Below are positions 54,173 to 63,305 of a stretch of 64,000 nucleotides of DNA, piece after piece. The notes beneath the pieces are model-generated. The model ran no database searches. It had not been told where the DNA came from and saw only the letters and a list, made by a program, of their open reading frames with translations. The translations under genes and the position numbers were made by a program. Source of the stretch: Singulisphaera sp. GP187 (GTDB lineage Bacteria; Planctomycetota; Planctomycetia; Isosphaerales; Isosphaeraceae); NCBI RefSeq assembly GCF_900129635.1, contig NZ_FSRB01000002.1, forward strand, positions 2,322,727 through 2,386,726. Direction: 5' to 3'. Position 1 is the stretch's first letter, and each line of letters begins with the position of its first letter.

Positions 54173-54943
54173 TCAGATTAGCGATTCGACTGGGATTTCT
54201 CCAACGTTCTCAAAGATGTGGGTCGGTCGGAAGGGATACTGTTCCACCGTTTCCCGGGTGCTGACTCCCGAGAGGACGAGGATCGTCCTCATCCCGGCCT
54301 CGGTTCCGGCGAGAATGTCGGTATCCATGCGATCGCCCACCATGAACGAGTCCGCCGAGTGGGCGTCGAGCTTGCGGAGGGCGGTCCGCATCATCAACGG
54401 ATTGGGCTTGCCGACGAAGTACGGCTTTCGACCCGTCACCAGTTCGATCGGTGCCACCAGGGCGCCGCAGGCTGGCTGAATGCCTTGTTCCGACGGACCG
54501 GTGAGGTCGAGGTTCGTCGCGACGAACCGAGCCCCCCCCGAAATCAGTCGACTCGCCCGCTCGATTTTCTCGAAGTCGTAGCTGCGGGTATCTCCGACCA
54601 CAACATAGTCCGGATTGTGTTCGGTCAAGGTGTAGCCGACGCTGTAGAGGGCATGAGTCAAGCCCGCGCCTCCGATGACGTAGGCGGTCCCACCGGGTTT
54701 TTGGCGATGCAGGAAGTCCGCAGTCGCGAGCGCGGACGTATGAAAACTTGACTCATCGACGTCGATACCGATCTGGCCCAGTCGATGGCTGAGGTCGCGC
54801 GGAGTCCACTGACTGTTGTTGGTCAGGAAGAGGAATTTGTGACCTCCCCGCCTCAGCTTTTCGAGAAAGTCGAGGACCCCGGGGATCAGGCGGTGGCCGT
54901 GGTAGATGACCCCGTCCATGTCCACGATGTAGCTGGTCGGCAT
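54173..54943 (-). CDS. HAD-IIA (NagD-like) phosphatase
   Basis: This 256-residue protein is a full HAD subfamily IIA hydrolase: VDMDGVIYHG (nucleophile Asp), FLTNNSQWTPRDL, a cap domain (about 80-190) with VVVGDTRSYDFEKIE, then YFVGKPNPLMMRTAL (Lys) and MVGDRMDTDILAGTEAGM (metal-binding Asp residues). The family removes phosphate from small sugars or nucleotides such as UMP in the cytoplasm; the substrate here is unknown. The ATG at 54943 precedes the conserved block by eight residues. It is a single-gene unit on the minus strand. Confidence 0.93.
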   Translation of the reverse strand: MPTSYIVDMDGVIYHGHRLIPGVLDFLEKLRRGGHKFLFLTNNSQWTPRDLSHRLGQIGIDVDESSFHTSALATADFLHRQKPGGTAYVIGGAGLTHALYSVGYTLTEHNPDYVVVGDTRSYDFEKIERASRLISGGARFVATNLDLTGPSEQGIQPACGALVAPIELVTGRKPYFVGKPNPLMMRTALRKLDAHSADSFMVGDRMDTDILAGTEAGMRTILVLSGVSTRETVEQYPFRPTHIFENVGEIPVESLI

Positions 54944-55160
54944 TTCCCGAGAGCACTCCGAAACGACCGAGGAGTCGCCAGGTTCCGTGGCCTCATTCTA
55001 TCACGGACTCACCCCGAGGGCGATCGGGATGGGGGCGGCTCCCCGTATTCCACCTGCGTCGAGCTTCTGAGCCGCAGTTCACTCAGGCGAGCTCGCAGGC
55101 TCGCGTCCCGCCTTGAGGCTGCGTTTCACGGGTTCAATAAATTCAACTGACAAAATGTAT

Positions 55161-56468
55161 CTATTGTTCAGGTGGTCGTCGGGCCGACTGGAGGCGATCG
55201 ATGATCGATCGCAGTTCGCGTTCCCGGTTCCCCTGCGCCTCGTTTTCGTCGAACCGGCGATTCTTGAACGTCTCGAACTCACGACGCGTCTGCTGTAGGG
55301 TCTGAAAGAGATCATCCCGTTCGCGGCGGATCGAGGCGAGTTGCTCCGCGACTCTTTCCAGTCTGGCAAGTCCTTCTTCCCGATCACGATCCCGTCGGGA
55401 CTTGAAGGCGGAGTGCTCGAAATCGAGGCGTTGGCGTTTTTCAGCCACCTCAACGAGTTGATCTTCCAGGGAGCGTTCCCGCTCGCCGACTAACGTTTGC
55501 AGCTCATTTCTCAGCCTTGAAACATTCTCATGTTCGGCTTCGATCCGCACCTCATCCCGGGCGTTCTCGGCGACGGCTTTGCCAAGCCCCTCGATTTCTG
55601 CGCGGGCCCGTGTGAGACCCGCTCCGAGAGTTTGGAGTTCCCCCTGGAGTCGATCGCGTTCGTCCTTCATCGTCGCGAGTTGGTGCCTCGCGAGCTCGAG
55701 TTCGCCGACCGACTGCTGACGGTCCCTCACCGCCAGGTCGCGTTCCTGAGTGGCACGGGCCAACTCCGCTTCATTCTCGAGACTCTGAGCCTGAAGCGAT
55801 GTGTGGGCCGCGATCAACTCGCCGTTGAGTCGGGCGATGTCTTGAAGGCGAGATTGCTCGGTTGCCGCGGCGCGCATCTCGGCTTCCTCCTGAATTCGAG
55901 CGTGGAGTGCGACCGACGCTTCGTACTCGGCCTGTCGTTCCCGGGCCCGCTGCTGGAGCGCGTGGAGCTCATTCTCGAGTTGGAGGGTGTGCATGGCCGC
56001 TTCTCGGAGCGCGAACGCCTCGACGCGAAGTCGGCTGAGTTCCGATCGGTCCGCCTCGGAGGCGGCGAGTTCGTCCTGGATCAGCCGAAGATGCTCGAGC
56101 GCCCGTTGCAGTTGCGACTCGAGATCCTCCGCCCGCATCTGAAGCGACACCCGTTGATAGTTCGCCGTGACAAATCTTGAGGCGAGGCGCTCGTTCTCCG
56201 TTTTCAGGCGGAGTACCTCCTCACGAAGCTCGTTCTGCTCCCGCTCTTGATCCTGACTCGCCGTGGTGGGTGGCGCATTGGCAGGGCGGTGATTCTTGGA
56301 CGGGGTCGAGTTCAACGAACTCACGAAAGCCGTTGACAACTCCGCGCGCGCCTCGGCGACGAAAAAGTAGCCGCAGTGGTTACAGACCACCTTCTGACCA
56401 AGGTACTCGACCCTGACTCGAAGCTCCCGCTGACAGTGGCTGCATGAAATAATCACATGTTCGGACAT
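55161..56468 (-). CDS. Zinc-ribbon protein with a long coiled coil
   Basis: This 435-residue protein starts with a zinc ribbon (about residues 9-33, C-S-H-C-x15-C-N-H-C). A Ser/Pro-rich linker follows, then a long coiled coil from about residue 73 to the end, as in QNELREEVLRLKTENERLA and RLNGELIAAHTSLQAQ. No membrane helix or catalytic motif is seen. The ribbon has the same GQ(K/R)V-x-C-x2-C pattern as the membrane protein at 63306, near the GTPase operon. It could act as a scaffold or filament; the function is not known. The start at 56468 matches the ribbon start. Confidence 0.8.
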   Translation of the reverse strand: MSEHVIISCSHCQRELRVRVEYLGQKVVCNHCGYFFVAEARAELSTAFVSSLNSTPSKNHRPANAPPTTASQDQEREQNELREEVLRLKTENERLASRFVTANYQRVSLQMRAEDLESQLQRALEHLRLIQDELAASEADRSELSRLRVEAFALREAAMHTLQLENELHALQQRARERQAEYEASVALHARIQEEAEMRAAATEQSRLQDIARLNGELIAAHTSLQAQSLENEAELARATQERDLAVRDRQQSVGELELARHQLATMKDERDRLQGELQTLGAGLTRARAEIEGLGKAVAENARDEVRIEAEHENVSRLRNELQTLVGERERSLEDQLVEVAEKRQRLDFEHSAFKSRRDRDREEGLARLERVAEQLASIRRERDDLFQTLQQTRREFETFKNRRFDENEAQGNRERELRSIIDRLQSARRPPEQ

Positions 56469-56928
56469 GGGGATTAAGAGTCCACTGCGAAGGGGAGCGT
56501 CGATCAGACTGAAGAAATCGATTCGCGGTGGCGAGGGACCTGTCTGCGAACCGATGGGGCGATCGACGTCATCACCGACCCGATCTCGATCTCGTGGGGA
56601 ATCGATTGGCCGATCGAGATGCGCTCTGCGTTCTCACACCGCCGCGCACTCTGGCTGACGGTAACCGCCATGTCCGACGGGCGATTCGGTCACGAAGCCG
56701 GCCCCTTCGGTCGATCCGTCCCACAGAACTCGTATTTTCCGCCGGAACCGGAACACGGTCAATCCGAATTCGTTGAGGTTACGGGGAAAAAAGCGGCTGC
56801 AAGTCGTGATCCTGAGAATCAGACGAGCGATCGCTTCGGGCGACGAAGCGCCGATTGCATCTTGAAGGCGCCCGTGAGAAGATGTGCCCTCGAGAATTCC
56901 TCTCGAGGGCACGAGGAAGCCAAGCGAC
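56469..56928. other. Divergent region upstream of the metallopeptidase, with a large hairpin
   Basis: This 460-base space lies between two divergent genes. Short frames exist but none is convincing. Near its right end is a 12-bp hairpin (56884-56912) that would lie in the metallopeptidase leader. No other feature is seen. Confidence 0.5.
56884..56912 (+). promoter_or_regulatory. Large hairpin in the metallopeptidase leader
   Basis: The 12-base arms GTGCCCTCGAGA and TCTCGAGGGCAC, separated by ATTCC, form a perfect stem 17 bases before the ATG at 56929. The ribosome site GAGGAAG follows the stem at once. It could stabilise the mRNA, tune translation or stop upstream transcripts, or serve as a dyad operator; the sequence does not tell which. 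Confidence 0.6.
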
Positions 56929-58629
56929 ATGTTTCATCGATCCCGGTTCCTGACACTGACGGTACTCCTGATGGGACTCTCCAACATCCAGGCCGCCTCG
57001 GCTGCTCCCGAATCGGGTGGCGACGACGACGAGGCCCAGCGATTCGTCAGCGATCATGTGACCCGGATCCGACCCCTGGAGCAGGCTGCCGCCCTCGCCT
57101 GGTGGAACGCCAACGTTACAGGTAAGGATGAAGACTTCGCGGCCAAGGAAGCGGCTCAGAACCAGTTGGACGCCGCCCTTGCCGATCGGCCGCGGTTCAG
57201 CGCACTCAAGACGCTCAAAGAAGGGCGAATCGCCGACTCCGCCCTCAAACGCCAGATCGAGGTCCTCTATCTGAGCTACCTCGAGAAGCAGGTCGATCCC
57301 GCGTTGCTCCGGAAGATGACCGCGAAGGCGAACGCGATTGAGAAAGCGTTTAACGCCTATCGCGCCACGGTCGACCGCCGCGAGATGACCGATAGCGCGG
57401 TGCGCAAGGTCTTGAAGGAATCGGACGACCAGGCCCGACGCAAGGCCGTCTGGGAGGCGAGCAAAGCGGTAGGCGCAACCGTCGAGGCCGATTTGAAGGC
57501 ACTCGTCGCGCTGCGTAACGAGGCGGCCCACTCGCTCGGCTTCAAAAACTACCATGCGATGCAATTGCATCTGAACGAGCAATCGCAGGAGCACGTTCTC
57601 ACCTTGTTCGACGAGTTGGATGCACTCACCCGTGCGCCCTTCCACGCAGCGAAGGCGGAGATCGACACCAAGCTCGCCGCGAATTTCGGGTTGAACGTCG
57701 CCGACCTCCGTCCCTGGCACTATCACGATCCGTTCTTCCAGGAAACGCCCGCCGTCTTCAAGACCGACCTCGACGAGGCCTACGCCAAGGCCGACATTCT
57801 CGAACTCTGCCGGACGTTCTACGCCGGGATCGGATTGCCCATTGAGGACGTGATCAGTCGGAGCGACCTCTACGAGAAGCCGGGGAAAAGTCCTCACGCC
57901 TTCTGTATTGATATCGACCGCGAGGGGGATGTCCGGGTTCTCGCCAACATTGTGCCCAATGAATATTGGATGGGCACGATGCTTCATGAACTCGGTCATT
58001 CGGTCTACAGCAGTAAGAACATTCCTCGCGAGCTCCCCTACGTGCTGAGGACCGAGGCGCACATCTTGACCACCGAGGGGGTGGCCATGATGTTCGAGAA
58101 GTTTTCAAAAGATGCCGATTGGCTCCAGCAGATGGGAGTCAAGCTCGCCGACCCCCGCGGTTTCGACGAGGCGGGGGCCAGGATGCGCCAAAACAAGTTG
58201 CTCATCTTTTCACGTTGGTGCCAGGTGATGCTCAGGTTCGAGAAGGGACTCTACGAGAACCCCGACCAGGACTTGAACAGACTCTGGTGGGACCTGGTGG
58301 AGAAATATCAGGAAATACGCCGACCGGACGGTCGCAACGCGCCCGACTACGCGAGCAAGATCCACATCGTCAGCGCTCCAGCCTACTATCATAACTACAT
58401 GATGGGTGAGTTGTTCGCGGCCCAGGTCCATCATACGATCGCCCGCGAGGTCTTGCAGGGTGTCGATCCGTCGAAGGCGAGCTATGTGGGCAACCCGGCG
58501 GTCGGCCGATTTCTCAAGGAACGCCTGTTCGGTCCGGGCCGCTCGTTGACCTGGGATGACCTGACGCGCCATGTGACTGGTCAAAGCCTGAATCCGAAGG
58601 CATTCGCCCTCGATTTCCAGAGCCATTGA
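56929..58629 (+). CDS. Exported M2/M3-type zinc metallopeptidase
   Basis: This 566-residue protein has a signal peptide (FLTLTVLLMGLSNIQAASA) and a gluzincin peptidase domain. The zinc motif is MLHELGHSVYSS (HExxH, about residue 350), followed by the third ligand Glu in HILTTEGVAMMFE. The fold order and the segments NYHAMQLHLNEQS, FCIDIDREGDVRVLANI and APAYYHNYMMGELFAAQVHH fit family M2 (angiotensin-converting-enzyme-like) or M3 peptidases; the last resembles M2 more. It probably trims peptides in the periplasm. The ATG at 56929 has GAGGAAG 9 bases upstream. The GTPase operon starts 30 bases downstream and could be read from the same transcript. Confidence 0.9.
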   Translation: MFHRSRFLTLTVLLMGLSNIQAASAAPESGGDDDEAQRFVSDHVTRIRPLEQAAALAWWNANVTGKDEDFAAKEAAQNQLDAALADRPRFSALKTLKEGRIADSALKRQIEVLYLSYLEKQVDPALLRKMTAKANAIEKAFNAYRATVDRREMTDSAVRKVLKESDDQARRKAVWEASKAVGATVEADLKALVALRNEAAHSLGFKNYHAMQLHLNEQSQEHVLTLFDELDALTRAPFHAAKAEIDTKLAANFGLNVADLRPWHYHDPFFQETPAVFKTDLDEAYAKADILELCRTFYAGIGLPIEDVISRSDLYEKPGKSPHAFCIDIDREGDVRVLANIVPNEYWMGTMLHELGHSVYSSKNIPRELPYVLRTEAHILTTEGVAMMFEKFSKDADWLQQMGVKLADPRGFDEAGARMRQNKLLIFSRWCQVMLRFEKGLYENPDQDLNRLWWDLVEKYQEIRRPDGRNAPDYASKIHIVSAPAYYHNYMMGELFAAQVHHTIAREVLQGVDPSKASYVGNPAVGRFLKERLFGPGRSLTWDDLTRHVTGQSLNPKAFALDFQSH

Positions 58630-58659
58630 ACGGGTGGAGTCAGGGAGCGACACGTTCGA

Positions 58660-60519
58660 ATGGGCGACGAGATGAGGGTGACCGATCCCATTGCCGCGTG
58701 TGACCGGCTGATCGCGGTATTCGAACGCGCCATTCCTTTGAGCTCAAAGGGCCGGTGGGCATCGGACGACGCGATCCGGGTGCCGATCCTCCCGTTCGCA
58801 ATCGCGCAACTGCGGATGCGCGTTCGTCCCGCGTTTCAGCCGGATTGGATCGTCACCGACCCGGTCCACATCACGCTCTTTGGCGGGACCAACACCGGGA
58901 AATCCACCGTTGTCAACCTGATTGTCGGGCGCCCCGCCGCGGGCATGGGGGTTCGAGCACGCTGTAGCCAGCACCCCGAGGCCTATCGCCCCGCCGCGGT
59001 CGGTGATCGCTGGCTCGATGGCAACCCCACGCGTTTCCAGGGGTATCGGCGCTATCGGGACGAACACCCTCCCCGCCAGTCTGACGAGGAGTTGCATCGC
59101 GATGGGTATCGGCGGGCCCTCGCCCTCCTCGAGATCGACCGCCTCCCTGGTCTTCCCCTCGCTCCAATCGCCGCGCCGACCGCGATCGTTTGGGACGCGC
59201 CCGACTTTTCCACCGAACAGTCCAGCTCCTACCTCGGCACGATCCTTGACCTGCTGGCCCTTGCCGACCTCGTCGTCATGACCGTGACCGATGAGTGCTA
59301 TGCCGACGATCGAGGTACGTCCCTCCTCAAAATGGTGGGCGACGCGGGCGTCAATACTCTGATCGTGGCCAATAAACTTCCCGAGAATCGAACACTCCTC
59401 GATGACGTGGGCCGGACGCTCGGAACCGCCGGAGGAAGCCAGGCTCCCGTCTTGCGACTGCCCGAAATCTCGGGCACTTCCACTCTCGACCGCCTGGAGC
59501 AACTGCTTCGTTGTGACGAGGCGGATCTGCTTCGTGATTCGGTTCAGCGAGAGGCCGCATTGGGCTCCGCTCTCAAGCAACGCTCGTTGTTGGGTTCGAT
59601 TGCGTTTCTCGAACGGCACCTTGATGAATTCTTGGGACCGCTCACCCACGAAGTGAGTGCGTCGGCTAGTTGGCAAGCCACCGTCGCGCGGTTGTCCCGC
59701 GAGGCGATTCTCGAACCCTACCGGCGCGACTATCTCGATGGGATTCGCTACGGCGAGTTGAACCGCACGCTGCTCCATCTCATGGAACGGCTGCAAGTCC
59801 CCTTGATTGGCCCGATCCTGGATCTGACCGGCCGGGTGGTCCGCATTCCCTTGCGGCTTGCCGGTCGAGGGATCCGAAGCTTGCTCGGGCACGGGTCGGA
59901 GGAATCGAAGTCTCCCCCCGAGCAGGAAATTCTCCAGGACGCGATCCCGCATTGGCTCGCCGCGATCAAGGCTGAAGCTCAGGTACTCGCGCGATCGGAC
60001 GGCCGTGAAGAGTGGACCGCGATCGTCCAGGAGTTGGAGAGCGTGCGTTTTCGGACCGCGCTGGTGGGCCCGTTCGAACGGGCGTTCGACGTTTACCGCG
60101 AACGCATGGAACGCCTGGTACGGCGACGCGCGGAGGACCTCTACGAGAGGCTCAGCGAGAACCCCAAGAAGTTGGCCACGATGCGAGGGGCCAACCTGAT
60201 GGTGAGTGCAACCTCGGTCGCCCTGGTGATCAAGACCGCGGGCCTGGACTGGTCCGACGCCGTTCTGGGGCCGGTGGTTGCCGGAGTCTGGCAAAATCTG
60301 CTCGAGTGGGGGTTGGGGCGCTACCTGGAGACGCTGCGGACCGAATTGAAGGAGGCCCAGTTGCAGGCCATGCGCCAGCTCGTTGAAGTTCATCTCGAGC
60401 AGCCCGTTCGCAACCTCTTCCCCGGAGCGGTCAGCGCGGGCGAGCTCGACGCGGCGCGCGCTGACTTCGCATCGATCAAGGCCGAGGCGACTCGGATTGC
60501 GGAAGGGACCCGGTCGTGA
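58660..60519 (+). CDS. Dynamin-like GTPase, first of a pair
   Basis: This 619-residue protein has a P-loop GTPase domain in residues about 65-300: GGTNTGKS at 75-82, WDAPDFS at 178-183 in the place of the DxxG switch-2 motif, and NKLP at 238-241 for NKxD, the last a weakened base-specificity motif. A long helical region (about 300-600) follows, with a hydrophobic stretch near VPLIGPILDLTGRVVRIPLRLAG and a second near MVSATSVALVIKTAGLDWSDAVLGPVVAGVW that may insert in or bind membranes. The overall plan is that of bacterial dynamin-like proteins. The gene starts 30 bases after the metallopeptidase and overlaps the second GTPase by GTGA, which suggests a heteromeric pair. Confidence 0.82.
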   Translation: MGDEMRVTDPIAACDRLIAVFERAIPLSSKGRWASDDAIRVPILPFAIAQLRMRVRPAFQPDWIVTDPVHITLFGGTNTGKSTVVNLIVGRPAAGMGVRARCSQHPEAYRPAAVGDRWLDGNPTRFQGYRRYRDEHPPRQSDEELHRDGYRRALALLEIDRLPGLPLAPIAAPTAIVWDAPDFSTEQSSSYLGTILDLLALADLVVMTVTDECYADDRGTSLLKMVGDAGVNTLIVANKLPENRTLLDDVGRTLGTAGGSQAPVLRLPEISGTSTLDRLEQLLRCDEADLLRDSVQREAALGSALKQRSLLGSIAFLERHLDEFLGPLTHEVSASASWQATVARLSREAILEPYRRDYLDGIRYGELNRTLLHLMERLQVPLIGPILDLTGRVVRIPLRLAGRGIRSLLGHGSEESKSPPEQEILQDAIPHWLAAIKAEAQVLARSDGREEWTAIVQELESVRFRTALVGPFERAFDVYRERMERLVRRRAEDLYERLSENPKKLATMRGANLMVSATSVALVIKTAGLDWSDAVLGPVVAGVWQNLLEWGLGRYLETLRTELKEAQLQAMRQLVEVHLEQPVRNLFPGAVSAGELDAARADFASIKAEATRIAEGTRS

Positions 60520-62228
60520 ACGATGACCTGACCAAACGGTCGATCACCCGCGCACTCGAGCGACTCTCGGAGCGGATCCAAACGCCCCGAGCGCTTGCCA
60601 TCCGCCCGTACGAGAAGGCGCTCATCGAGTCGTTCATCGAGCGGGCGCGAGGCCAATGGCTCGGGCCTTCCGAGCCCGTTCTGACGGTGGCGCTCGCGGG
60701 GGGGACGGGGGCCGGCAAGAGCACGCTCATCAACGCCTTCGCCGGCACCGTGATCGCCGAGGCGAGCGCGATCCGCCCCACCACCCGGCAGCTTCAGGCG
60801 TACCACCATCAGGATGATTCGCTGGGCGCCCTGACCGAAGAACTGGCCAGCAAAGCGACGTTCGTCGCCCACGACCGTCCCGAGCTGCGTCACAAAATGC
60901 TGGTCGACACCCCCGACCTCGACAGCTTCATGGTCCAGCACCGCGCCACGACCAAGTCACTTCTCAAACGTTCCGGACTCGTCCTCTACGTTTTCAGTCC
61001 GGAACGCTACCTTGAGGAGCGGACCTGGTCGATCCTCCGAACCGAAACCGAATTCAGCGCCTCCGCGGCAATCCTCAACAAGGTCGATCGGATCGGGTCG
61101 CCCGAAGAGCTCGAGCAGATCACCGAAGACCTCCGGGCCCATTTCGCTGCGCTGGGACATGGGGATATCCGGATCTTTCGACTTTGTGCTCGGGCCCACG
61201 TGCCTGATCCCTCGGGCGTCCTCCCCAACCTCGCATCCGACGTCGATGATATGGTTGCGCTTCGCGCTTATCTTGAACGCGAACTTCACGGCAGCGAGAT
61301 CGCTCGGCTCTTGCGGCGGCAACGCGAAGCCGTGATCTCCCACCTCCGCGCCGAGATCGACCGGATTGCTCCCCCCACCTTATCCTCAAAGCTAGAAGAA
61401 GTCGCCCGACTGGCGACGGCTCGCGCCAGTGAGGCAGGGACACGGCTCGCCGGCACGATTGCCGAACCGTTGGCGGCCGTCGAGGCGGAACTCGTCCCCC
61501 TCTTGATCATGCATCGGCACGAGCGGTTCTGGGGCCCGTTTCGTTTCTGGCTCGCCTTCTGCGACTTCATCAGTTTTGGTCTGACAAACCTGGTACGTCG
61601 TTCGATCGGCCGGCGCCAGACCGATCGACCGAGCCTGATCGAGTCCACGCTCGACCGGGCCGCTCGAGGCGCGGTGGAGGTCGTGCTTCGTTCTCAAGTT
61701 CGCGAAATCCAAGATTTACTTTATGCCAATAGTCTTCCCATTGAACGCTGGCGTGAACTGACAGCGAACGTCGATGGCACCGGACTCATCACGGAAATCT
61801 CCCAGGAGATCGAAGCCGGATTCGAGCTTGCCGCAGTCCGGCTCTCGGAACAAGGGCGCTCGATCATCGGGTTCGCGAGCAGCCTGGGTGGCCTCGTTCC
61901 CTCGGCCTTCGTCGTGATCGGACTCTTCGTCATGACCCGAGACCTCTTCTCGGGAACCTATGCCGGCCTGACGCTTCTCTGGCACTTGCTGGCGATGATG
62001 ATCCTCTTCTTTCTTGCGCTCCAAGGTTTGGTCGCCGTTCTCCTGCCTGGTGGCACGCGCTGGTTTGGCCCGTCGCTTGGTCCACAGTCGGTCTCCCGGG
62101 TCATCTCACGCACCGTCGACCTCTGGGTTGATGCGTACCGGACCGACCTGTTGGCGGACATCGCCGACCTTCGCGAACCTCTGAACGTCCTTCAAACGGC
62201 CGTGAACGCTGAGGAGCAGTCGCTCTGA
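60516..62228 (+). CDS. Dynamin-like GTPase with two membrane helices, second of a pair
   Basis: This 570-residue protein has complete GTPase motifs: GGTGAGKST at 62-70, a threonine-rich switch 1 near IRPTTRQ, DTPDLDS at 131-137 and NKVD at 188-191. A long helical stalk follows, then two membrane helices (about 445-515; LVPSAFVVIGLFVM and LLWHLLAMMILFFLALQGLVAVLL), and a short helical tail. This layout (GTPase, stalk, paired helices) is that of mitofusin/BDLP-type bacterial dynamins, which fuse or remodel membranes. It starts at a GTG overlapping the stop of the first GTPase. Unlike the first, its NKxD is intact, so the two may differ in nucleotide use. Confidence 0.85.
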   Translation: MNDDLTKRSITRALERLSERIQTPRALAIRPYEKALIESFIERARGQWLGPSEPVLTVALAGGTGAGKSTLINAFAGTVIAEASAIRPTTRQLQAYHHQDDSLGALTEELASKATFVAHDRPELRHKMLVDTPDLDSFMVQHRATTKSLLKRSGLVLYVFSPERYLEERTWSILRTETEFSASAAILNKVDRIGSPEELEQITEDLRAHFAALGHGDIRIFRLCARAHVPDPSGVLPNLASDVDDMVALRAYLERELHGSEIARLLRRQREAVISHLRAEIDRIAPPTLSSKLEEVARLATARASEAGTRLAGTIAEPLAAVEAELVPLLIMHRHERFWGPFRFWLAFCDFISFGLTNLVRRSIGRRQTDRPSLIESTLDRAARGAVEVVLRSQVREIQDLLYANSLPIERWRELTANVDGTGLITEISQEIEAGFELAAVRLSEQGRSIIGFASSLGGLVPSAFVVIGLFVMTRDLFSGTYAGLTLLWHLLAMMILFFLALQGLVAVLLPGGTRWFGPSLGPQSVSRVISRTVDLWVDAYRTDLLADIADLREPLNVLQTAVNAEEQSL

Positions 62229-62337
62229 GATGTGTTGGTCCTAAACACGGCCACTCGCTGGCGGCGAGTTTCGGCATACGCCATAATGACATTCGTTCGA
62301 ACGGTCAGACTTTCCAATCTCGTTCCGCGGCACCGCC

Positions 62338-63282
62338 ATGATCGATCCGGCTCGGCGGACTTCTCGCTACCAGTCGCTTCGCACCTCCCGCCAGGTGCTG
62401 GGACGAATGGCCCCTCTGGTTCGTTACGGTCTCTGGGGGACCGGCGTCTCGGTTTTTCTCGACCAGGTCGGGCCGTTACTCTCCGATGGCCAGTTCACCT
62501 GGGGTGAGCGCCGGATCATGGGGCTGGTTGCCCTGCTCACGATCGGCGGATTCGGGTTGGGGGGCTGGGTCGCGGGCCGGCTCATGAAAGCCTCCGCGGA
62601 GTTGATCGACCTCCTGATCGATGCAGCGGACTCCGCCTGGCGGACGGCGGACCTGATCGAGCTCCGGATGATTCCGACGCTTGGCCGGATCGCCAACGCG
62701 CTCGAGAAGTCCGAACCTGCCCCCCAAGTCCATCCGAGCGAGTCAAGGCTAACGGCCATTCGCGGGGCGATCGCCGACTGCCGCTGGGAAGAGGCCGAGG
62801 GTTTGATCGAAGCGCTCGCCCGCGATCGTCAGGCTGCGTCCGAAGCGTCGGCCCTTGGCGACGAGCTGGGCCGAGCCCGCGATCGCGTGATCGAGACCCA
62901 TCGCCAGGAGCTGGAGGCCGCACGCGTCGCCAATGACCCCGATCGTGTGATCGACGCGCGCGACGCCCTCACGTTGCACTTGCGAGGCGAGCGACTTGTG
63001 GAACTCGATCGTCAGTTGGTGCGTTGGCTGGTGACTCTGCTTCAGGGTTGGGTGCGGTCGGGACGTCGAGCGCAAGACGTCGCCCTGCTCGCCTCTCGGT
63101 TGGTCGACACCTTTGGCGACACGGCCGAAGCGGCCAGTCTCCGCGCATCCTTGGCAAATTTGCGGCGAAAAGCCGGCCTCTGTCCCCGTTGCGCTCGCCC
63201 ATTCCAGGGGAGCGCGGAGTCTTGTCCGCGTTGCGTGGTGCAGCGGCCGACGGATGCACCGCTCTTTCCCGCCGGCGCTTGA
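62338..63282 (+). CDS. Membrane protein with C-terminal zinc ribbon, GTPase-operon partner
   Basis: This 314-residue protein has two membrane helices (about 26-48 and 58-83; RYGLWGTGVSVFLDQVG and IMGLVALLTIGGFGLGGWVAG), a helical charged body (about 90-275) and a C-terminal zinc ribbon CPRC-x10-CPRC (282-299). The body has a segment ELGRARDRVIETHRQELEAAR that looks like coiled coil. No catalytic motif is seen. The gene follows the second GTPase by 109 bases on the same strand and the next gene by 23 bases, so it belongs to the operon. It is probably a partner or adaptor of the GTPases; this is inferred. Confidence 0.78.
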   Translation: MIDPARRTSRYQSLRTSRQVLGRMAPLVRYGLWGTGVSVFLDQVGPLLSDGQFTWGERRIMGLVALLTIGGFGLGGWVAGRLMKASAELIDLLIDAADSAWRTADLIELRMIPTLGRIANALEKSEPAPQVHPSESRLTAIRGAIADCRWEEAEGLIEALARDRQAASEASALGDELGRARDRVIETHRQELEAARVANDPDRVIDARDALTLHLRGERLVELDRQLVRWLVTLLQGWVRSGRRAQDVALLASRLVDTFGDTAEAASLRASLANLRRKAGLCPRCARPFQGSAESCPRCVVQRPTDAPLFPAGA

Positions 63283-63305
63283 AGCTCAGCTCCAAAGGAT
63301 CCGAC

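Noticed and set aside
58744..60393. Long minus-strand frame of 549 codons opposite the first GTPase
   Set aside because: Shadow frame from codon bias; the plus strand has intact GTPase motifs.
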